NCBI RefSeq assembly: GCF_011045835.1
Contig: NZ_CP047349.1
Coordinates: 186,001-250,000, forward strand
Length of the DNA stretch: 64,000 nt
Origin: Proteus terrae subsp. cibarius
GTDB lineage: Bacteria > Pseudomonadota > Gammaproteobacteria > Enterobacterales > Enterobacteriaceae
Direction: 5' to 3'
In this document: piece by piece, positions 29,458-39,933 of the stretch
Layout: every line of letters begins with the position of its first letter
Position numbering within the stretch: the first letter of the stretch is position 1
Translations under genes and position numbers: made by a program
The notes under the pieces: model-generated
Databases searched by the model: none
The model's input: the letters and a program-made list of their open reading frames with translations, nothing else
Told to the model about the DNA's origin: nothing

Positions 29458-29689
29458 TTTTAGAACCCCTGATATCACGTCATTAAGTTAATGTTATGTT
29501 AATAATACATGACAAAATCGTAATTGCACATTCGTGCTATAAATATAATGGTGTGAAAATATACGAGATTTAATGGCGATTACGTGTAAAATATGGGCAC
29601 TAAAGTGTAATAAAGCATATATATAAGAACTAATTTTAAAGTAAGTACTAACTTTTATACTATTCAATAATGAAACAGGATAATTAACT

Positions 29690-30565
29690 ATGCGTTACAT
29701 CCGTTCTTTACTTGCGGTGACTTTATTCTATTCAGCATGGGGATTTGCATCCGAAATACAAGCATCATCATCTCCTGCACCGCTTGTTCAGGGCAGTATC
29801 ATTTCTGGTTTATTACAAGAGTACGATTCACCTTTTGTTCTTTATCCTTATGAATCCAATTATATTATTTACACTGATACCTCTGATATGAATAAAGAGG
29901 CTATTCAAAGCTATGATTGGGGGAATAAGGCTAAAAAAGATGAGGTGAAATTTCAGCTTAGTTTGGCTTTCCCGTTATGGCGAGGCATTGCGGGTGAAAA
30001 CTCTGTTTTAGCAGCATCTTATACTCAACGTTCTTGGTGGCAATTAAGTAATAAGAAAGAATCAGCCCCTTTTCGTGAGACAAACTACGAACCGCAACTT
30101 TTTCTAGGTTGGGCAACAGACTATAAATTTGCGGGATGGACTCTTCGTGAAATAGAAATGGGCTTTAACCACGAGTCGAATGGACGTTCTGATCCTACAT
30201 CTCGTAGTTGGAACCGTGCTTATGCACGTTTTATGGTACAAAAAGGTAATTTACAGCTTGATCTAAAACCTTGGTATCGCTTTAGTGAAAGTGCTCAACG
30301 TGATGATAATCCAGAGATTAATCGCTATATGGGTTATTACCGATTAAAAGCGGGCTATCGATTAGGTGAAAGTGTGATCACTGCGACCGGACGTTATAAC
30401 TGGAATAGTGGTTATGGTGCGGCTGAATTGGGTTGGAGCTACCCAATTACTAAGCATGTGCGCTTTTATACCCAAGTATTTAGTGGTTATGGCGAATCAA
30501 TGATTGATTATAACTTTCGTCAGACTCGGGTCGGTGTTGGTGTGATGCTTAATGATATGCTGTAA
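29690..30565 (+). CDS. pldA: Outer-membrane phospholipase A
   Basis: PldA (OMPLA) is a 12-stranded outer-membrane barrel that hydrolyses phospholipids mislocalised to the outer leaflet, as a Ca2+-dependent dimer. The 291-residue precursor starts with a signal peptide (cleavage probably near GFA-SE, residue 20). The active site lies in GFNHESNGRSDPTSRSWNR, with His161 and Ser163, and the last strand ends in a barrel-type C-terminus (VGVGVMLNDML). Confidence 0.97.
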   Translation: MRYIRSLLAVTLFYSAWGFASEIQASSSPAPLVQGSIISGLLQEYDSPFVLYPYESNYIIYTDTSDMNKEAIQSYDWGNKAKKDEVKFQLSLAFPLWRGIAGENSVLAASYTQRSWWQLSNKKESAPFRETNYEPQLFLGWATDYKFAGWTLREIEMGFNHESNGRSDPTSRSWNRAYARFMVQKGNLQLDLKPWYRFSESAQRDDNPEINRYMGYYRLKAGYRLGESVITATGRYNWNSGYGAAELGWSYPITKHVRFYTQVFSGYGESMIDYNFRQTRVGVGVMLNDML

Positions 30566-30606
30566 TTTTCCCCATTCTGAGGTAGCATAGCGCTATAAAT
30601 GATGAT

Positions 30607-30635
30607 GGCACCTTCATATTGGTGCCTTTTCTTTT
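30607..30635 (+). terminator. pldA terminator
   Basis: GGCACC (30607-30612) pairs with GGTGCC (30621-30626), followed by TTTTCTTTT. The stem is short but GC-rich, 41 bases after the pldA stop. Confidence 0.75.
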
Positions 30636-30679
30636 ACTCCTCATCATAGTTTTTATCAGCAGCTTTTCAGAGGAACGGT

Positions 30680-32509
30680 GTGTCCACAGCAGAAGTTCTT
30701 AATTCAATGCCATCGGCACAGGCTATTTTGCGAGAAACCTTTGGTTATCAGCAGTTTCGTCCTGGTCAGCAAGAAATCATCCATACCATTACCACTGGGA
30801 GAGATTGTCTAGTTGTGATGCCGACAGGGGGTGGAAAATCCCTTTGTTATCAAATCCCCGCATTATTACTCGATGGGTTGACCGTGGTTGTTTCGCCACT
30901 CATCTCACTGATGAAAGATCAGGTTGATCAACTTTGCCTTCATGGTATTGAAGCTGCTTATTTAAATTCAACCCAAACGCGTGAAGAGCAGTTTGATGTT
31001 CAAATACGTTGTCAAAAGGGTGAAATAAAACTGCTGTATATTGCCCCTGAGCGTTTAATGATGGAGAGTTTTCTTCATCAATTAGTGCAATGGAAACCCG
31101 TATTACTCGCTGTTGATGAAGCGCACTGTATTTCACAATGGGGACATGATTTTCGTCCTGAATATCGTGGCATAGGGTTATTAAGACAATATCTTCCTGA
31201 TGTTCCCATTATTGCTCTGACGGCAACTGCAGATAATACAACACGTTACGATATTATTAATCAGCTAGTGTTGCGTGATCCGTTAATCCATATCAGTAGT
31301 TTCGATAGACCGAATATCCGCTACACTTTAGTAGAGAAATATAAACCACTTGATCAGCTTTGGTTATTTATTCGTGGTCAGAAAGGAAAGTCAGGCATTA
31401 TTTACTGTAATAGTCGCAATAAAGTCGAAGAAACAGCAGAGCGCCTGAGTAAGCGAGGATTAAGCATCGCGGGTTATCATGCCGGAATGGAAATTGCACA
31501 ACGTGCTAAAGTACAAGACGCTTTTCAGCGTGATGATTTACAAATTGTGGTAGCGACTGTCGCGTTTGGTATGGGAATAAACAAGCCCAATGTCCGATTT
31601 GTTGTTCACTTTGATATTCCGCGAAATATTGAATCTTATTATCAAGAAACAGGGCGTGCAGGGCGAGATGGATTACCTGCAGAAGCTGTATTATTTTACG
31701 ATCCCGCCGATATGGCGTGGTTGCGTCGTTGTTTAGATGAAAAGCCAGAAAGCGATCAAAAAGCCATTGAAATGCATAAGCTTAATGCAATGGGAGCATT
31801 TGCTGAAGCTCAAACATGCCGACGCTTAGTGTTACTAAATTACTTCGATGAACATCGACAAAATGCTTGTGGTAACTGTGATATTTGCCTTGATCCTCCT
31901 AAGCAATATGATGGTTTAGTGGATGCACAAAAGGCACTGTCTTGTATTTATCGCACTGGTCAGCACTTTGGTATTGGTTATATTGTTGAAATTTTAAGAG
32001 GCGCGAATAATCAGCGTATTCGAGATTCAGGACACGATACATTACCTGTTTATGGTATTGGTAAAGCGCAAAGTCATGAACATTGGGTGAGTGTTATTCG
32101 TCAGCTTATTCACCTAGGTATGGTGACACAAAATATTGTTCATCGCTCAGCATTACAACTGACAGAGATGGCAAGGCCAATCTTACGTGGTGAAGTACCA
32201 TTACAATTAGCCGTACCGAGATTATTAAGCCCGACCAAAAGCCGTAATCAACAAACAAAAAATGCCCATAGACAGTACGATAGAAAATTATTTGCGAAAC
32301 TACGTAAATTACGTAAATCTATTGCTGATGAAGAAAACATTCCGCCATTTGTCGTCTTTAATGATGTCACATTGATTGAAATGGCAGAGCAGTGCCCCGT
32401 TTATCCAGATGAACTGTTATTAATAAACGGTGTTGGACAACGAAAATTAGAACGATTTGGACCCGCTTTTATGACACTCATTCGTGACCATATTGAGGGC
32501 TTCGAATAA
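30680..32509 (+). CDS. recQ: ATP-dependent DNA helicase RecQ
   Basis: RecQ is a 3'-5' superfamily 2 helicase acting in the RecF pathway, fork repair and suppression of illegitimate recombination. The 609-residue protein has PTGGGKSLCYQ (Walker A, residues 48-58), DEAHCISQWGHDFRP (motif II plus aromatic loop), TATAD, the RecQ-C-terminal zinc cysteines in CRRLVLLNYF and CGNCDICLDPP, a winged helix, and an HRDC domain at the end. The start is GTG with AGGAA four bases upstream. pldB follows after 18 bases; E. coli has rhtC-rhtB between them. Confidence 0.98.
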   Translation: MSTAEVLNSMPSAQAILRETFGYQQFRPGQQEIIHTITTGRDCLVVMPTGGGKSLCYQIPALLLDGLTVVVSPLISLMKDQVDQLCLHGIEAAYLNSTQTREEQFDVQIRCQKGEIKLLYIAPERLMMESFLHQLVQWKPVLLAVDEAHCISQWGHDFRPEYRGIGLLRQYLPDVPIIALTATADNTTRYDIINQLVLRDPLIHISSFDRPNIRYTLVEKYKPLDQLWLFIRGQKGKSGIIYCNSRNKVEETAERLSKRGLSIAGYHAGMEIAQRAKVQDAFQRDDLQIVVATVAFGMGINKPNVRFVVHFDIPRNIESYYQETGRAGRDGLPAEAVLFYDPADMAWLRRCLDEKPESDQKAIEMHKLNAMGAFAEAQTCRRLVLLNYFDEHRQNACGNCDICLDPPKQYDGLVDAQKALSCIYRTGQHFGIGYIVEILRGANNQRIRDSGHDTLPVYGIGKAQSHEHWVSVIRQLIHLGMVTQNIVHRSALQLTEMARPILRGEVPLQLAVPRLLSPTKSRNQQTKNAHRQYDRKLFAKLRKLRKSIADEENIPPFVVFNDVTLIEMAEQCPVYPDELLLINGVGQRKLERFGPAFMTLIRDHIEGFE

Positions 32510-32527
32510 CGCCAATAAGGAGAGCCA

Positions 32528-33532
32528 ATGACAACCACTCTGTTTAAATATTCGTGGTTATCGCGTGAAAAGCAGTTTTCTGCATTTACGAACGGTCTCT
32601 TATTGGATTTTTGGGGGCAACGTGAAGAAGGTGAATTTGTTGGTGTTGATAGGGCAAAAATTCGCTATGTTCATTGGCGCTCACCATCGCACAATAAAGC
32701 ACTGGTTATTGCTTCAGGCCGTAGTGAAAGCTATGTAAAGTACCCTGAAGTTGCATTTGATTTCTTTCACTCAGGCTATGATATTTTTCTTCTCGACCAT
32801 CGAGGACAAGGGCTTTCTGACAGACTATTAGAAGATACGCAAAAAGGGCATGTAGAGAAATTCAGTGATTATATCGATGATTTCTCGACATTCGTTGATA
32901 CGGTAGTGTTGCCTTTTCAATACCCACATTATTTTGCGTTAGCTCACTCAATGGGCGGTGCTATCTTAGCGGGGTATCTTCTAAAGCAACCTCATGTTTT
33001 TAAAGCCGCTGCATTAAGTGCGCCGATGTTTGGTATTAAATTACCTATACCTCGCTGGGTAGCTAATTTTTTAGTTAACCGAGCAGAACAAAGTCAATCT
33101 GAAAGAAATAACTACGCGGTATCAACAGGTAAATGGTTTCCACTGCCATTTATCCTTAATGTGTTAACACATAGCCATGAGCGATATCGTCGGTATTTAC
33201 GTTATTATGCTGATTTTCCAGAACTACGATTAGGCGGACCTACTTATCATTGGATGGGGGAAAGTCTAAAAATGGGAGATTGGTTAATTGAACATGCGGG
33301 AGAGATTAATACCCCTCTATTAGTGCTCGAAGCAGAGCTTGATAAAGTGGTAGATAATCAAGAGCTAAGGGCTTTCTGTGAACGTTATAGTCAGTCCAGA
33401 ACAAGAGAAGAAAAGCAAAAACTGCCACTGGTGATTGAGGGTGCGCATCATGAAATCTTGTTCGAAATAGATAAGCTACGCTCACAAGCATTAAATGAAA
33501 TCTGTGAGTTTTATGATAAGCATTTATTTTAA
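32528..33532 (+). CDS. pldB: Lysophospholipase L2
   Basis: PldB is a cytoplasmic-side alpha/beta-hydrolase that releases fatty acid from lysophospholipids and can transfer acyl groups to phosphatidylglycerol. The 334-residue protein shows the oxyanion region and nucleophile elbow AHSMGGAILAG, DHRGQGLSD, and a C-terminal GAHHEILFE holding the catalytic His. AAGGAG stands a few bases before the ATG. Confidence 0.95.
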   Translation: MTTTLFKYSWLSREKQFSAFTNGLLLDFWGQREEGEFVGVDRAKIRYVHWRSPSHNKALVIASGRSESYVKYPEVAFDFFHSGYDIFLLDHRGQGLSDRLLEDTQKGHVEKFSDYIDDFSTFVDTVVLPFQYPHYFALAHSMGGAILAGYLLKQPHVFKAAALSAPMFGIKLPIPRWVANFLVNRAEQSQSERNNYAVSTGKWFPLPFILNVLTHSHERYRRYLRYYADFPELRLGGPTYHWMGESLKMGDWLIEHAGEINTPLLVLEAELDKVVDNQELRAFCERYSQSRTREEKQKLPLVIEGAHHEILFEIDKLRSQALNEICEFYDKHLF

Positions 33533-33544
33533 TCAGGAATGTGT

Positions 33545-34345
33545 ATGTATTCGATAGTCGCTTCAGATCTTGATGGCACACTGTTATCACCTAATCATGT
33601 ATTAACTCCCTATACGCAAGAAACCCTGCATCTACTTATTAATAAAGGTGTGCATTTTGTATTTGCAACAGGTCGTCATCATGTTGATGTTGCTCAAATT
33701 CGTGATGGATTAGGCATTAACGCTTATATGATAACCTCTAATGGTGCGCGAGTGCATAACACGCATGGTGATCTTATTTTTAGCCAAGATCTTGAGCCTG
33801 AAATTGCGTATGACTTGGCTCTTATGGTTTTTGATCACCCTGAAATTGAAACTAATATCTATGCTGGTGACTACTGGTACGTTAATAAAGAGATGCCTGG
33901 GGCTTGTGAGTTTTTTCGAGAGTCAGACTTTGGCTATGAGTTATATTGCAAAACAGGATTTCCAACCACCAATGTGTGTAAGGTCTTCTTCACCTCTGAT
34001 GATCATGAACTATTACTGAAGCTAGAGAATGAAATTAATCAGCGCTGGGGTGATAAGGTCAATGTGAGTTTCTCACTGCGTAATTGCTTAGAGGTGATGG
34101 CTGGGGGCGTATCTAAAGGTGAGGCACTAGAGAAAGTGGCTGAACTGATGCAACACTCTGCAAAAGATGCTATCGCATTTGGTGATGGTATGAATGACAA
34201 AGAAATGCTACAGGTGGCAGGTAAAGGCTGCATTATGGAAAATGCACATCAGACATTAAAGGATCTACTACCTAATATGGAAGTGATTGGTACGAACGCT
34301 GATGAAGCCGTTCCTCATTATTTACGCAAACTATACCAAGTGTGA
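33545..34345 (+). CDS. yigL: HAD-superfamily (Cof-type) pyridoxal/sugar phosphatase YigL
   Basis: YigL is a Cof-type HAD phosphatase; in E. coli it dephosphorylates PLP and accumulated sugar-phosphates and is induced post-transcriptionally by the sRNA SgrS. The 266 residues show DLDGTLLSP (motif I), FATGRHH (II), SKGEAL (III) and AFGDGMNDKEML (IV). Two ATGs are in frame; CAGGA abuts the first (33539) and is six bases from the second (33545), which I use. In E. coli the SgrS site is in the upstream pldB region. Confidence 0.94.
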   Translation: MYSIVASDLDGTLLSPNHVLTPYTQETLHLLINKGVHFVFATGRHHVDVAQIRDGLGINAYMITSNGARVHNTHGDLIFSQDLEPEIAYDLALMVFDHPEIETNIYAGDYWYVNKEMPGACEFFRESDFGYELYCKTGFPTTNVCKVFFTSDDHELLLKLENEINQRWGDKVNVSFSLRNCLEVMAGGVSKGEALEKVAELMQHSAKDAIAFGDGMNDKEMLQVAGKGCIMENAHQTLKDLLPNMEVIGTNADEAVPHYLRKLYQV

Positions 34346-34358
34346 TTTTCTCTAAAGC

Positions 34359-34389
34359 AAAAGGCGAACAACATGTTGTTCGCCTTTTT
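34359..34389. terminator. Palindromic bidirectional terminator between yigL and mscM
   Basis: AAGGCGAACAAC (34361-34372) pairs with GTTGTTCGCCTT (34375-34386), with A-run before and T-run after. It can end both yigL and the opposing mscM transcript. Confidence 0.9.
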
Positions 34390-34416
34390 GTATTTTTACA
34401 TTCATTGAAGTGAAAC

Positions 34417-37400
34417 TTATAATCCGCCTACTTCTCTTGGTGTTGCTCGCATTGAGCTACGAATTGTATTACCCATCATATCCACTCTTGCTTGGAATGG
34501 CGGGAACGGTAATGGGATACCGTGCTCTGCAAAGGCTAAGAGAATATTTTGGTGGATCTCGTGTCTTGCTGGCATTCTATGCCCCATCTCTGCAGCATAA
34601 ACACGTAATTCGAAAATCTGAATACCTTGCTGTAAATCGACCAGATAAACTTCAGGTGCTGGGTTTTCTAAAATCATCGTAGAGCGTTTTGAGGCTTCTA
34701 ATAGCACATTGGTTACTTGTTCACTGTTGCAGTCAGCAGGCGCAGGGATCGTCATTACGATACGGGTGACGGAATCTGATAGCGACCAGTTAATAAATTG
34801 CTCTGTAATAAAGGCTTTATTCGGTACGATAATTTCTTTTCTATCCCAGTCGGTCAACGTAGTTGCCCGTGTGTTGATCTTAGAAATATTTCCGGTCAAA
34901 TTACGAATGGTAACGGTATCGCCAATACGGATTGGTTTTTCAAATAAGATCATTAAACCAGAAATGATGTTGGCAAAAATTTCTTGTAAACCAAAACCTA
35001 ACCCAACCCCCATTGCTGCTACTAGCCACTGTAATTTTGACCATTCAATCCCTAATAAAGAGAAGCCCACAATACTACCAATTAAAGTTATGGTGTATTT
35101 GGTCATGGTAGTAATGGCGTAACCTGTACCTGGTGTTAAATCAAGGTGCTGTAAAATAGCTAACTCAAGTAAAGCAGGAAGGTTTCGAACTAATTGGGTT
35201 GTGATGATAATGACGAGGATCGCCACTAAAATAGAGCCCATCGTGATAGGTTGCACTGTGTTAACACCATTCACCGATGAGGTGACGTCCCAAAGTCGAA
35301 TATTATCGACGAAAGAGAACGCAGTGTTTAATTCGGACCACAATAAGATCATCGAAACTAATGCAATCATTGTCAGAATTGAGCGAACTAAACCAATAGA
35401 TTGGGCACTGATAGCATCAAGGTCTATTTCTTGCGCTTCAATTTCAAGCCCTACTGTGCTTTCACCACTGCTCCCAATAATCGTATTTTCATCTTCACCT
35501 TTTGCACGCTGAGCCAGAATTTCTGCACGTTTTTGTTTAGCGCGTTCAAAGGCTAATTTCCGGCGCTGAATAAGCATCCATCGCTGAATAATGTGATAAA
35601 TAATCAGTAGAGCAAACCAAATGGCGACAGACATTTCTAAACGACCGAGTAAGACAATCGATGTAGAAAGATAACCTAACACCGCGGCTAAACCCGCAAT
35701 TACCGGGGCAAGCAGCAAGAACCACCATAAAATGGTGTTGATCAGGTTATCCCCAGATCCATGTTTATCAAGATAAAGCGGAACGTGGGCTTTTTTAAGG
35801 CTAGACGTAATAAAGCTTAGAGCGATACAGAGCAATAAGAAGCAGAAGCGACCAACTGTCGGTGCAAACTCTCTATCGCTATAATATTCAAAGGTAATTA
35901 ATGACATCATTAATGGAACGATGACAAAAATAGAAAGCTGGTAAAAGCGCATCGCTTTTTTAACACGGCTCTCTTTCCATTTAAATTGAGCAATAAATAG
36001 ACCGTTATGACGTGCAAAGGTTGCACTGATCATAAATAACCACAGCACCGGTGCCGCGGCTGTTACCCCATATCCAATCGCTCCTGCCATTGGATAACGC
36101 CATTCAACACTTTGTAAGCCATAACCTACAGCAGACCATAACAGAGGTAATGGTAACGCAATTAAAATAGACCAAAAGACAGTGCGTATCGTCAGTGAAA
36201 AGTGATCTTGTGTGACTTTACCAATACGGTTACTGACTCTTTCAAGAAATGCGTTGTAATGTTTTCGAGTACGCAGACTAAAGCCCACAATCGATAAAGT
36301 GACAAATAAGAATAGGAATGTATCCTGATTTTTAAGCATGCTGACCGCTGCATGACCTAATTGTGAAAAGGTATCTAGCGAAAGCAGTCGAGTGATATCT
36401 TTGACTAATAAAACCGGATAATTAAATTTAATAGGGCTGATATCAGCAACCCAGAACATATAACGGTTTGTTGCATCTTTTGTTTCTTTTAAAGCATCCG
36501 CTAATTGTGTTGTTGCAACTTTTAGTTTTGTTAATTCAAGAATTTGAGAATCATAACCGGATAGTAATGAATTCAATAATTCATGACGTGCTTGGATAAG
36601 AGAATCAAAAATATATTGTTGAGCTTCAGGCAATTTAGAGCCATCGGCAGTTTCTGGTGGCTGGATCTTACTTAGGTTTTCCAGCATATCCTCATAACCT
36701 AAACGCTCAACACGTAACTGAATGATATCTCTATCAAGCTCTTGTGAACGAGGCATTTCCGGTAAGCGAGAAAGCTGTGTTCTTAATGCTTCACCTAATG
36801 CAGTAGAACCACTTAGCCACTGTGCTTGTTCTCGTATAGTGGTGAGGGTTTGACGAACTTGTTGTGTCTGTTGTGTAGTAATACGCTGTTTTTCTGATAG
36901 CTCGCTCATTTCTTGAGTTTGTCTATTCAGGATCTGAGAGAGTTCACGGTTAGTTTGGATTTGCTTTGTCAGAAACTCAGGAAGCTCGCCCCCTTTCTCC
37001 GCTAACATTTCTGTTTTTTCTAATGCGAGATCAGCCACTTCTTGGCGCTTTATATTTAATAAACTGCGCAATTGTTGTAGTTGTACATCAAGACGCTGAT
37101 AGCGTTTTTTAAATAATTCTAAGCGAAGGCGAGCGATTTCTTGGCGGTTATTAGCGGAAAGCTGTGCCATTTCAAGCTCATTAACCATCGCTTTACGTGC
37201 GGTGACTTCAGCTTGTGTGAGCTTATTTTGTGCTTCTGTTAACGGTGTTGTTGATGCACTGACAGAGGCAAGTCTTGCTGTTGCATCACTTAATAAACGA
37301 CGTGCTTCAGAGAGTTGTTGAGGCAATAAATTTAAAGACTCGCTGATTTCACGGCTTTTATCTTGTTCTTGTTGTTGAAGCCTCGCTTGTTCCATTAATT

Positions 37401-37752
37401 GGCTGCTGATTTGAATAATTTTCTGTTCTAAATCAGGGATGCTAATTTTTTCAGGAATAGTAGGAACAGCGTGGCTTTCTTCAAGAAGCTTGGTTCTTAA
37501 CTCTTGCGTAATTTGAGGATAATCATCAATGGTTTTTTGATAGCTATCTGCGTTTGTTTGCGCTTTTTCACCATCATTAATCCAGTTGATAGTACCTTGT
37601 AGCGCCTGAATTGCCTCAATATCTTGAGGATTGGTGCTTCCTTCAAGTTGTTTAATGTCTTGACGTAATTTCTCCACATCCGCAGATATTGCAGATGTGC
37701 TTAACGAAAGTGTCAAAAAGAGCGAGAAGAAAAGACTGATTATCAGGCGCAC
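34417..37752 (-). CDS. mscM: Miniconductance mechanosensitive channel MscM
   Basis: MscM (YjeP) is a large MscS-superfamily channel of the inner membrane that opens on hypo-osmotic shock. The 1111-residue protein has a signal peptide (first about 24 residues), a long periplasmic Gln/Leu-rich coiled-coil to about residue 470, several membrane helices, and a C-terminal MscS core (VAAMGVGLGFGLQEIFANIISGLMILFEKPIRIGDTVTI). It differs from its paralogue MscK (KefA) by neighbourhood: psd is 22 bases upstream, as for E. coli yjeP. Confidence 0.94.
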   Translation of the reverse strand: MRLIISLFFSLFLTLSLSTSAISADVEKLRQDIKQLEGSTNPQDIEAIQALQGTINWINDGEKAQTNADSYQKTIDDYPQITQELRTKLLEESHAVPTIPEKISIPDLEQKIIQISSQLMEQARLQQQEQDKSREISESLNLLPQQLSEARRLLSDATARLASVSASTTPLTEAQNKLTQAEVTARKAMVNELEMAQLSANNRQEIARLRLELFKKRYQRLDVQLQQLRSLLNIKRQEVADLALEKTEMLAEKGGELPEFLTKQIQTNRELSQILNRQTQEMSELSEKQRITTQQTQQVRQTLTTIREQAQWLSGSTALGEALRTQLSRLPEMPRSQELDRDIIQLRVERLGYEDMLENLSKIQPPETADGSKLPEAQQYIFDSLIQARHELLNSLLSGYDSQILELTKLKVATTQLADALKETKDATNRYMFWVADISPIKFNYPVLLVKDITRLLSLDTFSQLGHAAVSMLKNQDTFLFLFVTLSIVGFSLRTRKHYNAFLERVSNRIGKVTQDHFSLTIRTVFWSILIALPLPLLWSAVGYGLQSVEWRYPMAGAIGYGVTAAAPVLWLFMISATFARHNGLFIAQFKWKESRVKKAMRFYQLSIFVIVPLMMSLITFEYYSDREFAPTVGRFCFLLLCIALSFITSSLKKAHVPLYLDKHGSGDNLINTILWWFLLLAPVIAGLAAVLGYLSTSIVLLGRLEMSVAIWFALLIIYHIIQRWMLIQRRKLAFERAKQKRAEILAQRAKGEDENTIIGSSGESTVGLEIEAQEIDLDAISAQSIGLVRSILTMIALVSMILLWSELNTAFSFVDNIRLWDVTSSVNGVNTVQPITMGSILVAILVIIITTQLVRNLPALLELAILQHLDLTPGTGYAITTMTKYTITLIGSIVGFSLLGIEWSKLQWLVAAMGVGLGFGLQEIFANIISGLMILFEKPIRIGDTVTIRNLTGNISKINTRATTLTDWDRKEIIVPNKAFITEQFINWSLSDSVTRIVMTIPAPADCNSEQVTNVLLEASKRSTMILENPAPEVYLVDLQQGIQIFELRVYAAEMGHRMPARHEIHQNILLAFAEHGIPLPFPPFQARVDMMGNTIRSSMRATPREVGGL

Positions 37753-37774
37753 AAAGGTTACTCCGAATTACGTG

Positions 37775-38671
37775 TTATTCACTGATGGCATTATTGTCAT
37801 TACCAGCGACATTAATGATGGAACCCAGCTGTTCCCCCATTAATGTAACGGAGCCATTCATAAGATCTTTATTCAATTGAACAGTATTTTCTGGGAAAAG
37901 GTTGATGACTGTTGAGCCTAACTTAAATCGGCCCATTTCTTCACCTTTTTTCAAGAATATCGCTCCTGCTTTATCTGCCTGAGGATATGTCCAACGTTTA
38001 ATAATACCTTCACGAGGTGGGGTTACCATGCCACACCAAACTGTTTCAATACTGCCGACAATTGTTGCACCAACCAGAATTTGTATCATTGGGCCAAATT
38101 GAGTTTCAAAGAGGCAGATAATACGTTCATTACGTGCAAATAGATTAGGGACATTGGCGGCTGTTAATGGATTAACAGAGAAGAGATCGCCTGGAACATA
38201 AATCATCTCTTTTAATAAACCATCACAAGGCATATGAACACGGTGGTAATCACGAGGAGAAAGATATGTTGTAATAAACTGACCATTACGGAACTGATCT
38301 GCCAACATAAAATTACCAGCAAGTAATGCTTCAAGGGTGTAGTGATGCCCTTTGGCTTGCAAGATTTGATCATCTTGAATTAGACCAAGTTGGCTTACTG
38401 CACCATCAGCTGGTAATGCTAGTTTGTCATCACCTTCAACGATAGGGCGAACACCGTCTTTTAAAGCACGAATAAAAAAATCGTTGAATGTAGAATAAGC
38501 TTGGAACTGGCTGTCTTTTGCTTCATTCATATCGACTTTATACGCTTTCGCAAAAGTCTTGATAACAAACTGGGTGATGGCACCCGCTTTTTTATTTGCG
38601 AACCAACCTGCTAACTGTGTCAGCCATAATTTAGGCAATAAATACTGTAGTTTAATTTTTAGCTTGTCCAA
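37775..38671 (-). CDS. psd: Phosphatidylserine decarboxylase proenzyme
   Basis: Psd makes phosphatidylethanolamine from phosphatidylserine at the inner membrane. It self-cleaves at Gly-Ser of the LGST motif (here [13 protein letters not shown]), the serine becoming the pyruvoyl prosthetic group of the alpha chain. [15 protein letters not shown] and the FARNERI region are also conserved. The start is probably TTG 38671 (298 residues, [23 protein letters not shown]), which has AGAGG at SD distance; E. coli psd uses TTG too. The frame runs on to ATG 38710 without family similarity. Confidence 0.94.
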   Translation of the reverse strand: MDKLKIKLQYLLPKLWLTQLAGWFANKKAGAITQFVIKTFAKAYKVDMNEAKDSQFQAYSTFNDFFIRALKDGVRPIVEGDDKLALPADGAVSQLGLIQDDQILQAKGHHYTLEALLAGNFMLADQFRNGQFITTYLSPRDYHRVHMPCDGLLKEMIYVPGDLFSVNPLTAANVPNLFARNERIICLFETQFGPMIQILVGATIVGSIETVWCGMVTPPREGIIKRWTYPQADKAGAIFLKKGEEMGRFKLGSTVINLFPENTVQLNKDLMNGSVTLMGEQLGSIINVAGNDNNAISE

Positions 38672-38759
38672 AATGGCAACCTCTGGGATTAAACGATAAA
38701 AAATAGACAAAAGGGGTCTATTGTACCCACCCTTAATAGGGTTGTCAGTGAATCAATTA

Positions 38760-39818
38760 TTAAGAGTCTAAATTAATGTTCTTACGAACTTTCACCTGGC
38801 TCATACTTTCTAGAATTCGATGGTAGTTTTCAAATCGCGTTTCTGCGATTTCGTTGTTTCTTACCGCTTCACTAATTAAGCAACCCGGATCATCTAAGTG
38901 CTTACAATCACGGAATTTACAACCACCAAGGTATGGTCTAAATTCAATAAAACCTTTTGTTACTTGCTCTGGCGTTAAGTGCCATAAACCAAACTCACGT
39001 ACTCCTGGAGAGTCAATCACATCTCCGCCTTGTGGGAAATGGTAAAGCCGTGATGCGGTTGTGGTATGTTGGCCTAAACCTGAGTTGTCAGAGACTTGAT
39101 TAACAACAATGCTTTCTTCCATTGGAGGTAACAGCGTGTTAAGTAAGCTTGATTTACCGACACCAGATTGCCCTGCAAAAATAGAGATACGGCCGATAAG
39201 CTCTTGAGTCAGCGCGTCTAATCCTTCTTTGGTATAGCTAGAAACTTCAAGAACACGATAACCAATATCTTTATAAGTCTGCATCCATTCACTAACTGTC
39301 TTACGGCTTTCTTCATCTAACATATCGATTTTATTGAGCACAATTAGAGGCTCAACATTTAAGGTTTCACATGCAACAAGGTAACGATCGATAATATTTA
39401 AAGAAAGTTCAGGTAATATAGCCGAAACGATAATAATTTGATCAATATTAGCGGCAATAGGCTTAATACCATCATAATAGTCAGGACGAGTAAGTACGGA
39501 AGTTCGTTCGTGCACAGCTTCTACAATACCATTTATGCGGACATTTTCTTGTGTTTGTAGCGCAGGACGCCAAACAACTTTATCACCTGTGATCAGTGAT
39601 GAAATTGTGCGTCGAATATTGCAGCGTGTAATTGTGCCATCAGCAGCTTCGATATCTGCATGTTGACCAAAACGGCTGATCACTAAACCTTCGGTCGCTT
39701 CGCCTAATTGCGTATCGTCTAATTCAACGTGGTTTTTTTTCTCTTTGCTCTGCAAACGCTTTTTATGATTTTCTTGTACTCGGCGTTGCTGGCCTTTAGA
39801 TAATTTACGTTTTGTCAC
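38760..39818 (-). CDS. rsgA: Ribosome small-subunit GTPase RsgA
   Basis: RsgA (YjeQ) is a circularly permuted GTPase that helps late 30S maturation. The 352-residue protein has a basic N-terminus, an OB-fold, and GTPase motifs in permuted order: LNKID (G4), [12 protein letters not shown] (G1), DSPGVREFG (G3). A C-terminal zinc finger includes [14 protein letters not shown]. The start is GTG with GAGGAT just upstream. It is divergent from orn. Confidence 0.97.
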   Translation of the reverse strand: MTKRKLSKGQQRRVQENHKKRLQSKEKKNHVELDDTQLGEATEGLVISRFGQHADIEAADGTITRCNIRRTISSLITGDKVVWRPALQTQENVRINGIVEAVHERTSVLTRPDYYDGIKPIAANIDQIIIVSAILPELSLNIIDRYLVACETLNVEPLIVLNKIDMLDEESRKTVSEWMQTYKDIGYRVLEVSSYTKEGLDALTQELIGRISIFAGQSGVGKSSLLNTLLPPMEESIVVNQVSDNSGLGQHTTTASRLYHFPQGGDVIDSPGVREFGLWHLTPEQVTKGFIEFRPYLGGCKFRDCKHLDDPGCLISEAVRNNEIAETRFENYHRILESMSQVKVRKNINLDS

Positions 39819-39933
39819 CGATCCTCACTTGTATTATTCGGTTAGATGTTCTTCTGTCGTGCTTATTGAGTAAACGCGCTATGATAAACGCTAAAATATC
39901 ATGTCTCACACTTAGAAACAGCTAGGATATATT

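Noticed and set aside
34709..35512. Plus-strand ORFs of 103-137 codons opposite mscM
   Set aside because: Shadows of the mscM reading frame; no start signals.
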